Assembly (NCBI RefSeq): GCF_003116095.1
Contig: NZ_LGRA01000008.1
Coordinates: 156,605 to 220,604, forward strand
Source: Azospirillum sp. TSO35-2
Lineage (GTDB): Bacteria > Pseudomonadota > Alphaproteobacteria > Azospirillales > Azospirillaceae
DNA: 64,000 nt
Direction of reading: 5' to 3'
Notes under the pieces: model-generated
The model's input: only the letters and a program-made list of their open reading frames with translations
Database searches by the model: none
What the model was told of the DNA's origin: nothing
In this document: piece after piece, positions 22,248 through 30,881 of the stretch
How positions within the stretch are numbered: the first letter of the stretch is position 1
How the letters are laid out: every line of letters starts with the position of its first letter
Program-made: the position numbers and the translations under genes

Positions 22248-23186
22248 ATGAAGGTGCTTGCCGGCAACAGCAACCGTCCGCTGGCCGAGGCGATCTCCAC
22301 CTGTCTCGGCGTGCCGCTGACCAAGGCCAGCGTCCGCCGTTTCTCCGACATGGAGGTGTTCGTCGAGATCCTGGAGAACGTGCGCGGCGAGGACGTGTTC
22401 GTCGTCCAGTCGACCTCGTTCCCGGCCAACGACAACCTGATGGAACTGCTGGTGACGATCGACGCGCTGCGGCGCGGGTCGGCCCGGCGCATCACGGCGG
22501 TCATCCCCTACTATGGCTATGCCCGGCAGGATCGCAAGACCGGCCCGCGCACGCCGATCTCGGCCAAGCTGGTCGCCAACCTGATCACCCAGGCCGGCGC
22601 CAACCGCGTGCTGACGATGGACCTGCACGCCGGTCAGATCCAGGGCTTCTTCGACATCCCGACCGACAACCTGATGGCGGCCCCGGTGTTCGAGAAGGAC
22701 ATCCGCCACGCCTTCGAAGGCAGCGTGGACGAGGTCACCATCGTGTCGCCGGACGTCGGCGGCGTGGTGCGCGCCCGCGCCCTGGCCAAGCGTCTGGATG
22801 CCGACCTCGCCATCATCGACAAGCGGCGCGAGCGCGCCGGCGTGTCGGAGGTGATGAACATCATCGGCGACGCCCAGGGGCGCCGCTGCATCCTGATCGA
22901 CGACATCGTCGACTCCGGCGGCACCCTGTGCAACGCCGCGGTCGCGCTGATGGAAGCCGGTGCCAAGTCGGTCCACGCCTACTGCACCCACGGCGTGCTG
23001 TCCGGCGGTGCGGTCGCCCGCGTCGCCGTGTCGCCGCTGGTGCAGCTGGTCACCACCGACAGCATCCAGGCGACCGAGGCGGTGCGCGTGTCGCGCAACA
23101 CCCGCCAACTGACCATCGCCCCGCTGATGGCCGAAGCGATCATGCGCATCAGCGAGGAACGGTCGGTTTCCAGCCTGTTCTCGTAA
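22248..23186 (+). CDS. prs: Ribose-phosphate pyrophosphokinase
   Basis: This 312-residue enzyme makes PRPP from ribose-5-phosphate and ATP for nucleotide, His, Trp and NAD synthesis. It has the flexible-loop and ATP-site sequence [31 protein letters not shown], and the PRPP-binding loop [16 protein letters not shown]. Its own promoter and a strong terminator make it a single-gene unit. Confidence 0.97.
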   Translation: MKVLAGNSNRPLAEAISTCLGVPLTKASVRRFSDMEVFVEILENVRGEDVFVVQSTSFPANDNLMELLVTIDALRRGSARRITAVIPYYGYARQDRKTGPRTPISAKLVANLITQAGANRVLTMDLHAGQIQGFFDIPTDNLMAAPVFEKDIRHAFEGSVDEVTIVSPDVGGVVRARALAKRLDADLAIIDKRRERAGVSEVMNIIGDAQGRRCILIDDIVDSGGTLCNAAVALMEAGAKSVHAYCTHGVLSGGAVARVAVSPLVQLVTTDSIQATEAVRVSRNTRQLTIAPLMAEAIMRISEERSVSSLFS

Positions 23187-23202
23187 GAGCGTCGCGTCCA
23201 GG

Positions 23203-23237
23203 AAAAGGCCCTGTCCCGGTGGGACGGGGCCTTTTTT
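23203..23237 (+). terminator. Rho-independent terminator of prs
   Basis: AAAAGGCCCTGTCCC pairs with GGGACGGGGCCTTTTTT with a two-base tip (one mismatch region), ending in a six-T run. It lies 17 bases after the prs stop and, because it is A-rich on its 5' side, may also act on the opposite strand. Confidence 0.88.
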
Positions 23238-23261
23238 GTTGCCCGGCGCCGCGCCCCGCCC

Positions 23262-23462
23262 TTACCCCTCCCCCGCCAAGCCATGGAAGTCGTTCGCCGT
23301 CACCTGTCCGCCGGTGGCGGCGGCGATGCGCGCCATCACCGCCGGGCGCGGGACACGGCGGCCATGGCGGTAGCGGTTGACCGTGGCCTGACTCGTCCCG
23401 ATCAGGGCGGCGAAAGCCTCTTCCTTCGTTGCGGTCCGGGTGAGCCAATCGTCGAGCGTCAT
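23262..23462 (-). CDS. Small Cro/CI-type helix-turn-helix protein
   Basis: This 66-residue protein starts MTLDDWLTRTATKEEAFAAL and continues with IGTSQATVNRYRHGRRVPRP, a Cro/YdaS-like helix-turn-helix. It is divergently oriented from an S24-type repressor at 23556, with palindromes between them, an arrangement like a phage cI/cro switch. There are no other phage genes nearby. It probably binds the intergenic operators; its target genes are unknown. Confidence 0.72.
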   Translation of the reverse strand: MTLDDWLTRTATKEEAFAALIGTSQATVNRYRHGRRVPRPAVMARIAAATGGQVTANDFHGLAGEG

Positions 23463-23469
23463 ACCGCAA

Positions 23470-23481
23470 TGGTTTAAACCA
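23470..23481. promoter_or_regulatory. Palindromic operator candidate between divergent repressor genes
   Basis: TGGTTTAAACCA is a perfect 12-base palindrome just upstream of the small HTH gene. A second, CCAAA-GCCGT-TTTGG (23529-23543), lies 13 bases before the start of the S24-type gene. Both are well placed for auto-repression. Confidence 0.5.
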
Positions 23482-23555
23482 AGGTGGGTTCTGCGCGCAA
23501 CCGGATTTATTCCACGGCCATGGACTTTCCAAAGCCGTTTTGGTATGAAGGCGGC

Positions 23556-24227
23556 ATGACCACCATGCGTGAACTGCGGCAGGCCGCCGGCTTGAGCCAG
23601 GAGAAGCTGGCCGAACTGGCGGGCACCTCGCAGCCCCAGATCAACAAGCTGGAAACCGGCCAGCGCAAGATGACCGTCGATTGGGCGGTGAAGCTGGCCC
23701 AGCCGCTGGGGGTGGAGCCGACGGCGCTGCTTGGCCTCGATGCACCGGCCGTTGCCGCGACGCCGCGCACCGCCCGCAAGCCGGTGCCGGCGCTGCTGCG
23801 CACCGTCGCGGCCCCGGCCATCGACGGCTCGGCGGCGTCCCAGATCGCGCCGATGCCGGTGCGCGCGGCGGCACGGGGCGGCGTCGACCAGGAGATGTTC
23901 CTGGAGGACGGGCCGATCGACTGGATCGCCCGGCCCGACTATCTGAAGAACGCGCGCGATCCCTACGCGATGTATGTCGTCGGCGAATCGATGATGCCGC
24001 GCTTCCGTCCGGCCCAGTTGCTGCACGTCAACCCGCACAAGCCGCCGGCGCCGGGGGCCGGCGTCGTGGTGGTCAAGCGCAACAAGGCGGTGCTGGTGAA
24101 GGAGTTCGTCCGCCGCGGCCCGGACGCGGTGACGCTGCGCGAATACCAGCCGGCCGACCGCGAGTTCGCGGTGGCGCTGGAAGACCTCGACACCCTGCAC
24201 ACCGTCGTCGGCCTGCAGGAACCCTGA
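23556..24227 (+). CDS. HTH-S24 (CI/LexA-like) transcriptional repressor
   Basis: This 223-residue protein has an N-terminal XRE helix-turn-helix (LSQEKLAELAGTSQPQINKLETGQRKM is split across the recognition helix) and a C-terminal S24 peptidase-like fold. The nucleophile Ser is in YVVGESMMPRF, and the Lys base is probably in VVVVKRNKAVLVKEF. Such repressors cleave themselves after DNA damage via RecA. I chose ATG 23556 over 23520 because the HTH begins right there. It differs from true LexA and resembles a domesticated phage repressor. Confidence 0.8.
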   Translation: MTTMRELRQAAGLSQEKLAELAGTSQPQINKLETGQRKMTVDWAVKLAQPLGVEPTALLGLDAPAVAATPRTARKPVPALLRTVAAPAIDGSAASQIAPMPVRAAARGGVDQEMFLEDGPIDWIARPDYLKNARDPYAMYVVGESMMPRFRPAQLLHVNPHKPPAPGAGVVVVKRNKAVLVKEFVRRGPDAVTLREYQPADREFAVALEDLDTLHTVVGLQEP

Positions 24228-24281
24228 TCGCGGCGGCCCGCCCGTCATACCGATCCGGTATCGGCTTCTTCTGGAAATAAA

Positions 24282-24296
24282 AGTCCGTTTTGGACT
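24282..24296. promoter_or_regulatory. Palindrome upstream of the 102-residue gene
   Basis: AGTCC-GTTTT-GGACT shares the core CCGTTTTGG with the palindrome at 23529-23543 in front of the S24-type repressor. It may be a second binding site of that repressor, controlling the gene at 24349. Confidence 0.4.
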
Positions 24297-24299
24297 ATT

Positions 24300-24338
24300 C
24301 CTTGTGCAGCGGCCCGATGGGCGGGCCGCTGCACAAGG
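24300..24338 (+). promoter_or_regulatory. Perfect 17-bp hairpin covering a ribosome-binding site
   Basis: CCTTGTGCAGCGGCCCG (24300-24316) and its exact reverse complement (24322-24338) flank a five-base loop. The ribosome-binding site AAGGAG (24336-24341) of the next gene is half buried in the 3' arm. With no T-run it is not a terminator; in the mRNA it would block translation until melted or bound. Confidence 0.65.
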
Positions 24339-24348
24339 AGACACTGCG

Positions 24349-24657
24349 ATGCCCCAGCCCTACCCCCGCTTCCATCCCGGCCCGTCGGGCGGGCGCCTCG
24401 ACGGCTTCAGCGAGCGCGGCGCCCGCGAACTGGCGCGCCGCATCCGCGACGCCTGGGCCAGGATCGGCTGGGACGTCGAGGTGCGCGTCGAGCGCATCGC
24501 CAGCGAGGAGCTGAACGACGGCCGCAGCATCGCCCATTTCACCGTCCGCAGCGACCTGATCAACGGGCTGCCGCAGCGGCGGCTGAGCGACGCCCCGGCC
24601 CGACCGGCACCGCAACCCGCCGTCCGGCCGGTCCGCGTCGGGGAACTGGCCGCCTGA
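24349..24657 (+). CDS. Uncharacterised 102-residue protein behind an RBS-masking hairpin
   Basis: I do not recognise this protein. It starts MPQPYPRFHPGPSGGRLDGF, has a predicted helix-plus-strand core (GARELARRIRDAWARIGWDV then VRVERIASEEL) and SIAHFTVRSDLINGLP, and ends in an Ala/Pro/Arg tail. It has no signal peptide and no Cys. AAGGAG is eight bases before the ATG but lies in the 24300-24338 hairpin. It follows the S24 repressor gene and a related palindrome, so it may be a damage- or stress-inducible target. Confidence 0.68.
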   Translation: MPQPYPRFHPGPSGGRLDGFSERGARELARRIRDAWARIGWDVEVRVERIASEELNDGRSIAHFTVRSDLINGLPQRRLSDAPARPAPQPAVRPVRVGELAA

Positions 24658-24661
24658 CCGC

Positions 24662-25051
24662 TCACTTCAGGCGGTCGTCCAGCTCCACCTGATAGCCGAC
24701 GGCCAGCCGGTTGGTCTCGTTGGCCATGCCCACCACCGCCAGCAGCTCGCCGAACTGCGCGTCCGTCATCCCCAGCCGGCGCGCCGCCGCCTCGTGCGAG
24801 CGGATGCAATACTGGCAGTTGTTGGTGACGCTGACCGCGACGAAGATCAACTCCTTCACCAGCGGGTCGAGCGCGCCCGGCGCCATCACCTCCTTCAGGC
24901 TGTCCCAGGTCCGCTTCAGGGTCGGCGGGTGGTGGGCGATCATCTTCCAGAAATTGTTCACGTCCGGGACGTCGCGCGTCGCCTTGATGTCGTCGTAGAC
25001 GGCGCGCACCTCGGGCCCGGCGTCGGCCTGCTCGATCGGGGGCAGCGGCAT
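24662..25051 (-). CDS. Carboxymuconolactone decarboxylase/AhpD-like protein
   Basis: This 129-residue protein has the CMD fold with the redox motif in NNCQYCIRSHEAAARRLG (C-x2-C-x3-H), as in AhpD-type alkylhydroperoxidases. I chose the ATG at 25051 (MPLPPIEQADAGPEVRAVYD); a longer frame upstream has no family similarity. It likely reduces peroxides or acts as a thiol-disulfide protein. It converges on the 102-residue gene with four bases between the stops. The 297 bases upstream (25052-25348) hold nothing that I can support as a gene. Confidence 0.85.
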   Translation of the reverse strand: MPLPPIEQADAGPEVRAVYDDIKATRDVPDVNNFWKMIAHHPPTLKRTWDSLKEVMAPGALDPLVKELIFVAVSVTNNCQYCIRSHEAAARRLGMTDAQFGELLAVVGMANETNRLAVGYQVELDDRLK

Positions 25052-25348
25052 GATGGCGGTTCTCCTGTTGGAAAGGGTCCGCCGATAAGGCCGGACAAAA
25101 TGCCGCAAAGCAATCATCGGCCTATACCCTCGGCATCCCGTACAACCAGTCCTTCGGCCACATTGACCGCCGCTCGCCCCGCTGGTAGTACATGCGGCCA
25201 ATCAGTCGCGCAAACAGTCGGGCCGCCACACCCGGCGGCCGTCGACAAAAACGAAGACGTTCAGAACACGAAGTCCATTCGTGCAGCGTTCCCATGCGGC
25301 CCGGTTCCGGCTCCCGCCCGGCTTGGCCCGAACGCCGGGAGGAACAGC

Positions 25349-26098
25349 GTGGAGAGCACGGTTCTGCAGGCGGCGGCACTGCCGCCCTGCCATGGCGATT
25401 TCCCGTTCCCAGCATCCCGCGACACCGCCGAGGCGCTGCGCCGGCTGGCCCTGTTCCACGCCGCCGAGCCGACCCCCGCCTTCTTGGAAGAGTTGCGGCG
25501 CAAGCCGGTCGGCCGCAGCGCGCTGGCGCTCGACCGCGACGACGCGATCCAGGCGGCGGCCCTGATCGACGAGGTGGTGAGCGACCTGCCCGACCGGATC
25601 ACCCGCCGGTCGGTCGCCCCGCTGTGCGCCGATTTCGCCGCCATCCACCGCACGCTCGAGCATGCCGCCTGCCCGACCGAGGCGCCGTGGCTCGACGAAC
25701 GGGCGCGCGCCGACTCCGCGGCGTCGCTGCGCCGCTGGCGGTGCGGGCTGGAGGCGGAGTTGCGCCGGCCGCCGCTGGACCAGTGGCCCGACGACCATCT
25801 GGCGCCGCAACTGGCCCTGCTCGCCGCCCTGCTCGACCAGGGCCGGACCGGCGACGCGACCCGCTTCCTCGACCGCCATCCGCTGTCCTGGGCCCCGGGG
25901 TTCTGCAGCCGGGTCGCCACCCGCTGCCGGGAGCCCTTCTATGCCGGGGTCGCCATCCTGACCAACGCCCATCTCGACGACCTGCGCGACCGGCTGGGCG
26001 CCGCCGGCGGCCTGCCGCGTCCGAGTGACGATGGCGCGGACATCCGCCGGCGCCGCTGGACCGAGGGCCGCTTCCCACGGGCCTGCACCTGCGATTGA
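25349..26098 (+). CDS. TorD/DmsD-like molybdoenzyme chaperone
   Basis: This 249-residue, mostly helical protein matches the TorD family by eye: LRRLALFHAAEPTPAFLEEL at the start, PDDHLAPQLALLAALL and then LSWAPGFCSRVATRCREPFY, where TorD proteins have their W-x-P-x-F-x-x-x segment. It would guard a Tat-exported molybdenum enzyme during cofactor insertion. The GTG at 25349 follows GGGAGGA. No molybdoenzyme gene is near, so the client is unknown. Family assignment is by pattern only. Confidence 0.65.
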   Translation: MESTVLQAAALPPCHGDFPFPASRDTAEALRRLALFHAAEPTPAFLEELRRKPVGRSALALDRDDAIQAAALIDEVVSDLPDRITRRSVAPLCADFAAIHRTLEHAACPTEAPWLDERARADSAASLRRWRCGLEAELRRPPLDQWPDDHLAPQLALLAALLDQGRTGDATRFLDRHPLSWAPGFCSRVATRCREPFYAGVAILTNAHLDDLRDRLGAAGGLPRPSDDGADIRRRRWTEGRFPRACTCD

Positions 26099-26254
26099 CG
26101 ATCGTCGGCCGCTTGCCGGAAGTTAGAATTGCCCTTGCTGCGTTGCATCGGCGATGGTGGGGGATGGCGGGCCGCGCCGGCGTTTCCGCGACGATGCCGT
26201 TTCGTCGTGGATTTGGTCGTGGGTTCTCGTCGTGGACCGGCTCTCGCGCTCTGG

Positions 26255-28417
26255 ATGGTGATGCCTTTTCGCAGCCTCGACAGTTTTGTGAACCGCACGG
26301 GATCGCTGCGGCTGCTGCGCCTTCTGCTGGCGGTATCGGTGGCGTTGCCCCTGGTTCTGTTCGCCGGCATCGGCTGGCGCGAACGGTCGGAGGCGCAGAC
26401 CGAGGCCGAACAGAACGGCCACAAGAACGCGCTGATCCTGCACGAGCATGTGCTGAAGGTGTTCGACACGCTGGCGCAGGTGCTGGACCGGGTCGACGAG
26501 CGCATCCGCGGCGAGGACTGGGGCGCGATCGCCGCATCCGAAGCCCTGCACCGCTACCTGCGGACGCTGACCGGCGAGCTGGACCAGGTCAGCGCCATCG
26601 GCGTCACCGATCCCGAGGGGGTGGTGCGCAACTCCAGCCTCGGCTTCCCACCCCGCAACCTCTATGTCGGCGGCAGCGCCGCCTTCCGGGAACAGCGCGA
26701 ACGCGACGCCGGCCTGCTGATCGGCGGTTCGATCACCGACCCGGTCAGCCGGAAGCCCAGCTTCGGCATCAGCCGCCGCCGCAGCAGCCCCGGCGGCCCG
26801 GATGGCACCTTCGATGGCCTGATCAACGCGACCGTCGATCCCGACTATTTCGCCCGCTTCTACCAGCGCGTCCTCAACACCGACGGCGAATCGGTCAGCC
26901 TGGTGCGCGAGGACGGGCAGATCCTGATGCGTTATCCGGCGTTCGGCTTCGACGCGCCGGTGATGCTGCCGCCCGACCGCGGCCTGCTGGCGGAACTGCG
27001 GCAACGACCGGACGAAGGGGTGTTCCGCGCCGACAGCTATGTCCAGGGCGTCGACCGCCTGTTCGCCTACAAGCGGGTTGGCGACTTTCCGGTCTACGTC
27101 GTCTATGGCCTGGATCAGGCGCAGGTCGCCCGCGGCTGGTGGCGCAACATGGCGCTGGACGCCGCCTTCGTCGCCCCGGCGACGCTGGCGCTGGCGTTGA
27201 TCGCCTGGCTGGCCTACAGCCGCGCGGTGTCCGAAAGCGCCGCCGTCCGCCGCTGGGCCGAGGAGGCGCGCAACCGCGAACGGCTGGAGGACGCGCTGCG
27301 CCAGTCGCAGAAGATGGAGGCGCTGGGCCAGTTGACCGGCGGCGTCGCCCACGACTTCAACAACCTGCTGACCGCCGCGCTCGCCAACCTGCATCTGATG
27401 GGCCGCCTGCTGCCGGCGGAAGGGCAGCGCTTCCTGGCCGGCGCCAACACCGCGCTGGAGCGGGCGGAGAAGCTGACCCGCCAATTGCTGTCCTTCTCGC
27501 GCCAGGAGGCGGTGAACCCGACGGTGGTCGATCTCGGCGACAGCCTGCGACGGATGGCCGACCTGCTGGAACGGTCGGTCCGCGCCGACATCGCGCTGGA
27601 ATGGGACATCGCGGCGGCGCCGATGGCGGTCGCCGTCGATCCGGTGCAGTTGGAAATGGCCGTGCTGAACCTGGTGCTGAACGCCCGCGACGCCATGCCC
27701 GACGGCGGCCGCATCCGGATCACCGCCGGCCCCGCGGCCGCGGGGCTGCGCACCGCGCGGATCGAGGTGGTCGACACCGGGTCCGGCATGCCGCCGGAGG
27801 TGGTCGCCCGCGCCTTCGACCCCTTCTTCACCACCAAGGGCGTCGGCAAGGGCACCGGGCTGGGGCTGTCGATGGTCTACGGCTTCGCCCGCCAGTCGGG
27901 CGGCAACGCCGGGATCGACAGCCGGCCGGGCGCCGGCACCCGCGTGCACATCGACCTGCCGCTGACCGACGCGCCGCCACCCGCCACCCCCACGATCGCG
28001 ACCGCGCCGGCCGTGGCGCCGGACCAGCCGCTGCGCATCCTGCTGGTGGAGGACAACGCGCTGGTGCTGCTGGCGACGGTGGAGGGGCTGACCCTGGAGG
28101 GCTTCACCGTCGAAACCGCCGAGCACGGCGTCGCCGCGCTGGAATTGCTGGAGCACGACACCGACTTCGATCTGGTGGTGTCGGACGTGGTGATGCCGCA
28201 CGGGGTGTCGGGCATCGACCTCGCCCGCCGCATCCGCGAGCGCTGGCCACATCTGCGCGTGCTGCTCGCCTCGGGCTACAGCCCGGAATCGCTGGCGACC
28301 ATGGGCGCCGACACCGCGTCGGTCCTGGCAAAGCCGTTCACGCCCGACCAGTTGGCCGCGCGCATCCGCACCATCGTCGCCTCCACGCCGCCGGACCGGG
28401 TCAGATCAGGGCACTGA
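26255..28417 (+). CDS. Hybrid sensor histidine kinase with extracellular sensor and receiver domain
   Basis: About 720 residues. A membrane helix ([21 protein letters not shown]) and a second ([16 protein letters not shown], about 310-326) bracket a dCache-like periplasmic sensor. Then come the dimerisation helix with the phospho-acceptor in [13 protein letters not shown], the ATPase ([33 protein letters not shown]) and a C-terminal receiver (ILLVEDNA, acceptor Asp in [13 protein letters not shown]). It is of the family whose receiver feeds back on the same protein. The start is either of two ATGs (26255 or 26261); neither has a strong ribosome site. Confidence 0.9.
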   Translation: MVMPFRSLDSFVNRTGSLRLLRLLLAVSVALPLVLFAGIGWRERSEAQTEAEQNGHKNALILHEHVLKVFDTLAQVLDRVDERIRGEDWGAIAASEALHRYLRTLTGELDQVSAIGVTDPEGVVRNSSLGFPPRNLYVGGSAAFREQRERDAGLLIGGSITDPVSRKPSFGISRRRSSPGGPDGTFDGLINATVDPDYFARFYQRVLNTDGESVSLVREDGQILMRYPAFGFDAPVMLPPDRGLLAELRQRPDEGVFRADSYVQGVDRLFAYKRVGDFPVYVVYGLDQAQVARGWWRNMALDAAFVAPATLALALIAWLAYSRAVSESAAVRRWAEEARNRERLEDALRQSQKMEALGQLTGGVAHDFNNLLTAALANLHLMGRLLPAEGQRFLAGANTALERAEKLTRQLLSFSRQEAVNPTVVDLGDSLRRMADLLERSVRADIALEWDIAAAPMAVAVDPVQLEMAVLNLVLNARDAMPDGGRIRITAGPAAAGLRTARIEVVDTGSGMPPEVVARAFDPFFTTKGVGKGTGLGLSMVYGFARQSGGNAGIDSRPGAGTRVHIDLPLTDAPPPATPTIATAPAVAPDQPLRILLVEDNALVLLATVEGLTLEGFTVETAEHGVAALELLEHDTDFDLVVSDVVMPHGVSGIDLARRIRERWPHLRVLLASGYSPESLATMGADTASVLAKPFTPDQLAARIRTIVASTPPDRVRSGH

Positions 28418-28604
28418 GGAACATCGGCGCCCACATCGCCATGCACCAGACCAACCCCAGGCACAGGCCGCGCGTCAAATCGTCGAAGGTCGGCGATTCC
28501 AGACGGTGCAGGCTCCACATCGCGTTCAGTTCACTGGGTGTGGGCGGCGAATCGGCGGACGGATGGCGGGCGCAGTCGCGCCGGTGTGGGTCGCGTGACG
28601 GCAT
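28401..28604 (-). CDS. Small single-helix membrane protein
   Basis: This 67-residue frame has a polar N-terminus and one C-terminal hydrophobic helix ([21 protein letters not shown]). GAGGG is seven bases before the ATG. The stop overlaps the end of the hybrid kinase gene by 17 bases on the other strand. I do not recognise the family, and the codon pattern is partly shaped by the overlap, so it could be spurious. Confidence 0.45.
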   Translation of the reverse strand: MPSRDPHRRDCARHPSADSPPTPSELNAMWSLHRLESPTFDDLTRGLCLGLVWCMAMWAPMFLSALI

Positions 28605-28707
28605 GGCGAAGCCCTCGCAGGAAAAGCGGAACGCCCAACAAGCTTGTGCCCGCGGCGGCGTCCGGCCAGCCTGTCTTCCGTCATCGGCGCTATTTTGTCG
28701 GCATACG

Positions 28708-28746
28708 AAAAAAGGCCGCCACCCGCTGGACGGATGGGGCCTTTTT
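28708..28746. terminator. Bidirectional rho-independent terminator
   Basis: AAAAAAGGCC pairs with GGCCTTTTT across a GC-rich inner stem (GCCACCC / GGATGGGG region). A-rich and T-rich flanks on either side suit termination on both strands, separating the 28401 and 28808 minus-strand genes. Confidence 0.65.
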
Positions 28747-28807
28747 GCCGTGCCGGTGCCCGATCGGGCCGTCTCCGGGCCGGAGGCGGCTCAACCGGAG
28801 CGGGGCA

Positions 28808-29032
28808 TCACTTGCCGGGGCGAATCACCGGGGTGAGCTGGTCGCCCCAGTTGCCGGCCTCGTTGTGATAGCGAGCGGTGCGCATCAGCTCCACGGTCAC
28901 ACCGGCCTCGACCGCCTTGACGACGGCGTCGTTCAGGCGGTGCAGGTTGTTGGCGACGATGCGGATGGCGCTTTCCTGCTCCGGAGTCAGCTCCGAACGG
29001 TCGTCCGGCGGCGCGTCCTTGAATCCCGACAT
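28808..29032 (-). CDS. Uncharacterised 74-residue soluble protein
   Basis: It starts MSGFKDAPPDDRSELTPEQE and continues with an amphipathic helical region (AIRIVANNLHRLNDAVVKAV) and a polar end. No Cys, no signal peptide, no membrane segment. AAGGAA precedes the ATG by seven bases. Looks like a genuine small gene with its own upstream region (29033-29325, no other gene seen), but I cannot name a function. Confidence 0.7.
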   Translation of the reverse strand: MSGFKDAPPDDRSELTPEQESAIRIVANNLHRLNDAVVKAVEAGVTVELMRTARYHNEAGNWGDQLTPVIRPGK

Positions 29033-29325
29033 GCGATGTTCCTTCCCCTGATTTTCGAACCGGCCCCTGGCTGCGGGCCGATCATGGTCCTGGACGTGGT
29101 CATGATCTTGCCCGGCGTCCGGTGCCGGTGTTCCTGATGTACCACATTGTGCGGCCGCGACAAAGTTCCCGACGCGCCAACCTGTTGCGACCATTGGCCT
29201 GTTGCACCTCCCCGGCAATTGCCGGCCGCGTCGACGCCGCGGCGTTTGATCGCCACGCGGTCACGCCGTAGGTTGACCGCTCCACAACGATAAGACACCC
29301 CTCCTCCTCCGAGCGGACTCACGCC

Positions 29326-30219
29326 ATGACCACGCAAGCACCCACCGACCGCAGCACCGCCCCGCGCAAGGTCGCCTTCCTCGGCCTCGGCACCATGGGC
29401 TTCCCGATGGCCGGCCATCTGGCCAAGGCCGGCCACACCGTCACCGTCTACAACCGCACCGCCGCCAAGGCCGATGCCTGGGTCGCCGCCCATGGCGGCC
29501 GCGCCGCCGCCACGCCGGAAGAGGCGGCGACCGGGGCCGACGCGGTGTTCCTGTGCGTCGGCGGCGACGACGACGTCCGCGCCGTCGCGACCGAGGCGAT
29601 CACCGCCATGGCCCCCGGCGCCGTCATCGCCGATCATTCCACCGTGTCGGCCGCCGTGTCGCGCGAGATGGACGGGGTGGCCCGCGCCCACAAGGTCTTC
29701 TTCCTCGACGCGCCGGTGTCGGGCGGACAGGCGGGGGCGGAGAACGGCGCGCTGACGGTGATGGTCGGCGGCGACGCCGACGCCTTCGCCCGCGCCCAGC
29801 CGCTGATGGCCGCCTATGGCCGTTCGGTCGTCCACATGGGCCCGTCGGGCGCCGGGCAGTTGACCAAGATGGTCAACCAGATCTGCATCGCCGGGCTGGT
29901 CCAGGCGCTGGCGGAAGGCATGAGCTTCGCCCAGAAGGCCGGGCTGGACGGTCACAAGGTGGTCGACGTGATCTCCAAGGGGGCGGCGCAGTCCTGGCAG
30001 ATGGACAACCGCGCCCGCACCATGCTGGACGGCCGCTTCGACTTCGGATTCGCCGTGGACTGGATGCGCAAGGACCTGGGCATCGTCCTGGACGAGGCGC
30101 GGCGCAACGGCGCCACGGTGCCGGTGACCGCGCTGGTCGACCAGTTCTACGCCGACGTGCAGGCGATGGGCGGCAACCGGCTCGACACCTCCAGCCTGAT
30201 GAAGCGCCTGACGCGCTGA
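29326..30219 (+). CDS. 3-hydroxyisobutyrate dehydrogenase-family oxidoreductase
   Basis: This 297-residue protein has the beta-hydroxyacid dehydrogenase layout: N-terminal nucleotide-binding FLGLGTMGFPMAGHLAKAG, the substrate-binding segment DAPVSGGQAGAENG, and the catalytic Lys in GQLTKMVNQI. It would oxidise a short 3-hydroxy acid or reduce a semialdehyde with NAD(P). The Arg/Thr after the first strand (VYNRTAAKA) hints at NADPH use. Neighbours give no clue to the substrate. Confidence 0.85.
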   Translation: MTTQAPTDRSTAPRKVAFLGLGTMGFPMAGHLAKAGHTVTVYNRTAAKADAWVAAHGGRAAATPEEAATGADAVFLCVGGDDDVRAVATEAITAMAPGAVIADHSTVSAAVSREMDGVARAHKVFFLDAPVSGGQAGAENGALTVMVGGDADAFARAQPLMAAYGRSVVHMGPSGAGQLTKMVNQICIAGLVQALAEGMSFAQKAGLDGHKVVDVISKGAAQSWQMDNRARTMLDGRFDFGFAVDWMRKDLGIVLDEARRNGATVPVTALVDQFYADVQAMGGNRLDTSSLMKRLTR

Positions 30220-30299
30220 CCGGGCCGGCGACGGCGGCCCGTCTGCCGGCCTCCACCCTTGTGGACGCTGCGGCAGGCGGGTCGTCACGGCCGGGCTCC

Positions 30300-30422
30300 G
30301 TTACTCGAAAGAAATAATCCGTTTAGAGTCAGACCAAAAATTCTATTACCTTTGTATATTGACCGAATGGACATTCTGTGGCCAATATCGGGAGGATTTT
30401 ATCTTTATCTACGGAGATCATC
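30300..30422. other. AT-rich island before the secreted-protein gene
   Basis: This stretch is strikingly AT-rich for the window (TTACTCGAAAGAAATAATCC, TTCTATTACCTTTGTATATT). It holds the promoter and 5' leader of the gene at 30423, and perhaps a binding site for a xenogeneic silencer or IHF. No individual boxes are certain. Confidence 0.5.
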
Positions 30423-30791
30423 TTGAAGACTATCGCCGCCAAGGCCCTGCTGGTTGCGTCCTCGCTGTTCCTGATGCATGGCGCTGCCTTTGCCGGCCAG
30501 CAGGACTTCACCATCGTCAACAAGACCGGCTATCCGCTGAAGCACATCTATGTGTCGGAGACGCACAGCAACAGCTGGGATGAGGACATCCTGGGCCGCG
30601 ACGTTCTGAACGACGGCGAGTATTTCGAGGTCGCGTTCGGCAAGGCCGAGAAGACCTGCAAGTGGGACATGAAGGTCGCCTACGACGACGGTGAGACCGC
30701 CGTCTGGGAAGGCCTGGACCTCTGCCAGATCTCCAAGCTGACCCTGAAGTGGAACAAGAGCACGGGCGTCACCTCCGCCGTCAAGGAGTGA
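30423..30791 (+). CDS. Small secreted protein of unknown function
   Basis: This 122-residue protein has a clear signal peptide (KTIAAKALLVASSLFLMHGA, cleavage after AFA) and a mature domain starting GQQDFTIVNKTGYPLKHIYV, with SWDEDILGRDVLNDGE and AVWEGLDLCQISKLTLKW. It has two Cys that could form a disulfide (TCKWD and DLCQI). Proteins of this pattern occur in many alphaproteobacteria and are probably beta-sandwiches; no activity is known to me. The start is TTG at 30423 with GGAG six bases before it, inside an AT-rich leader. Confidence 0.72.
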   Translation: MKTIAAKALLVASSLFLMHGAAFAGQQDFTIVNKTGYPLKHIYVSETHSNSWDEDILGRDVLNDGEYFEVAFGKAEKTCKWDMKVAYDDGETAVWEGLDLCQISKLTLKWNKSTGVTSAVKE

Positions 30792-30881
30792 TGCCGCCCG
30801 GGTCGCCGGCCTCTCCCGGACGACGGGACGGCCGGTGGCCCGGTTCGGGTGCTTCCGCCGGGCGGAATCCGTTGTTCCTTC

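Noticed and set aside
25122..25415. 97-residue minus-strand frame upstream of the TorD-like gene
   Set aside because: No ribosome site and no recognisable family. Part of it overlaps the TorD start region. I left the gap unassigned.
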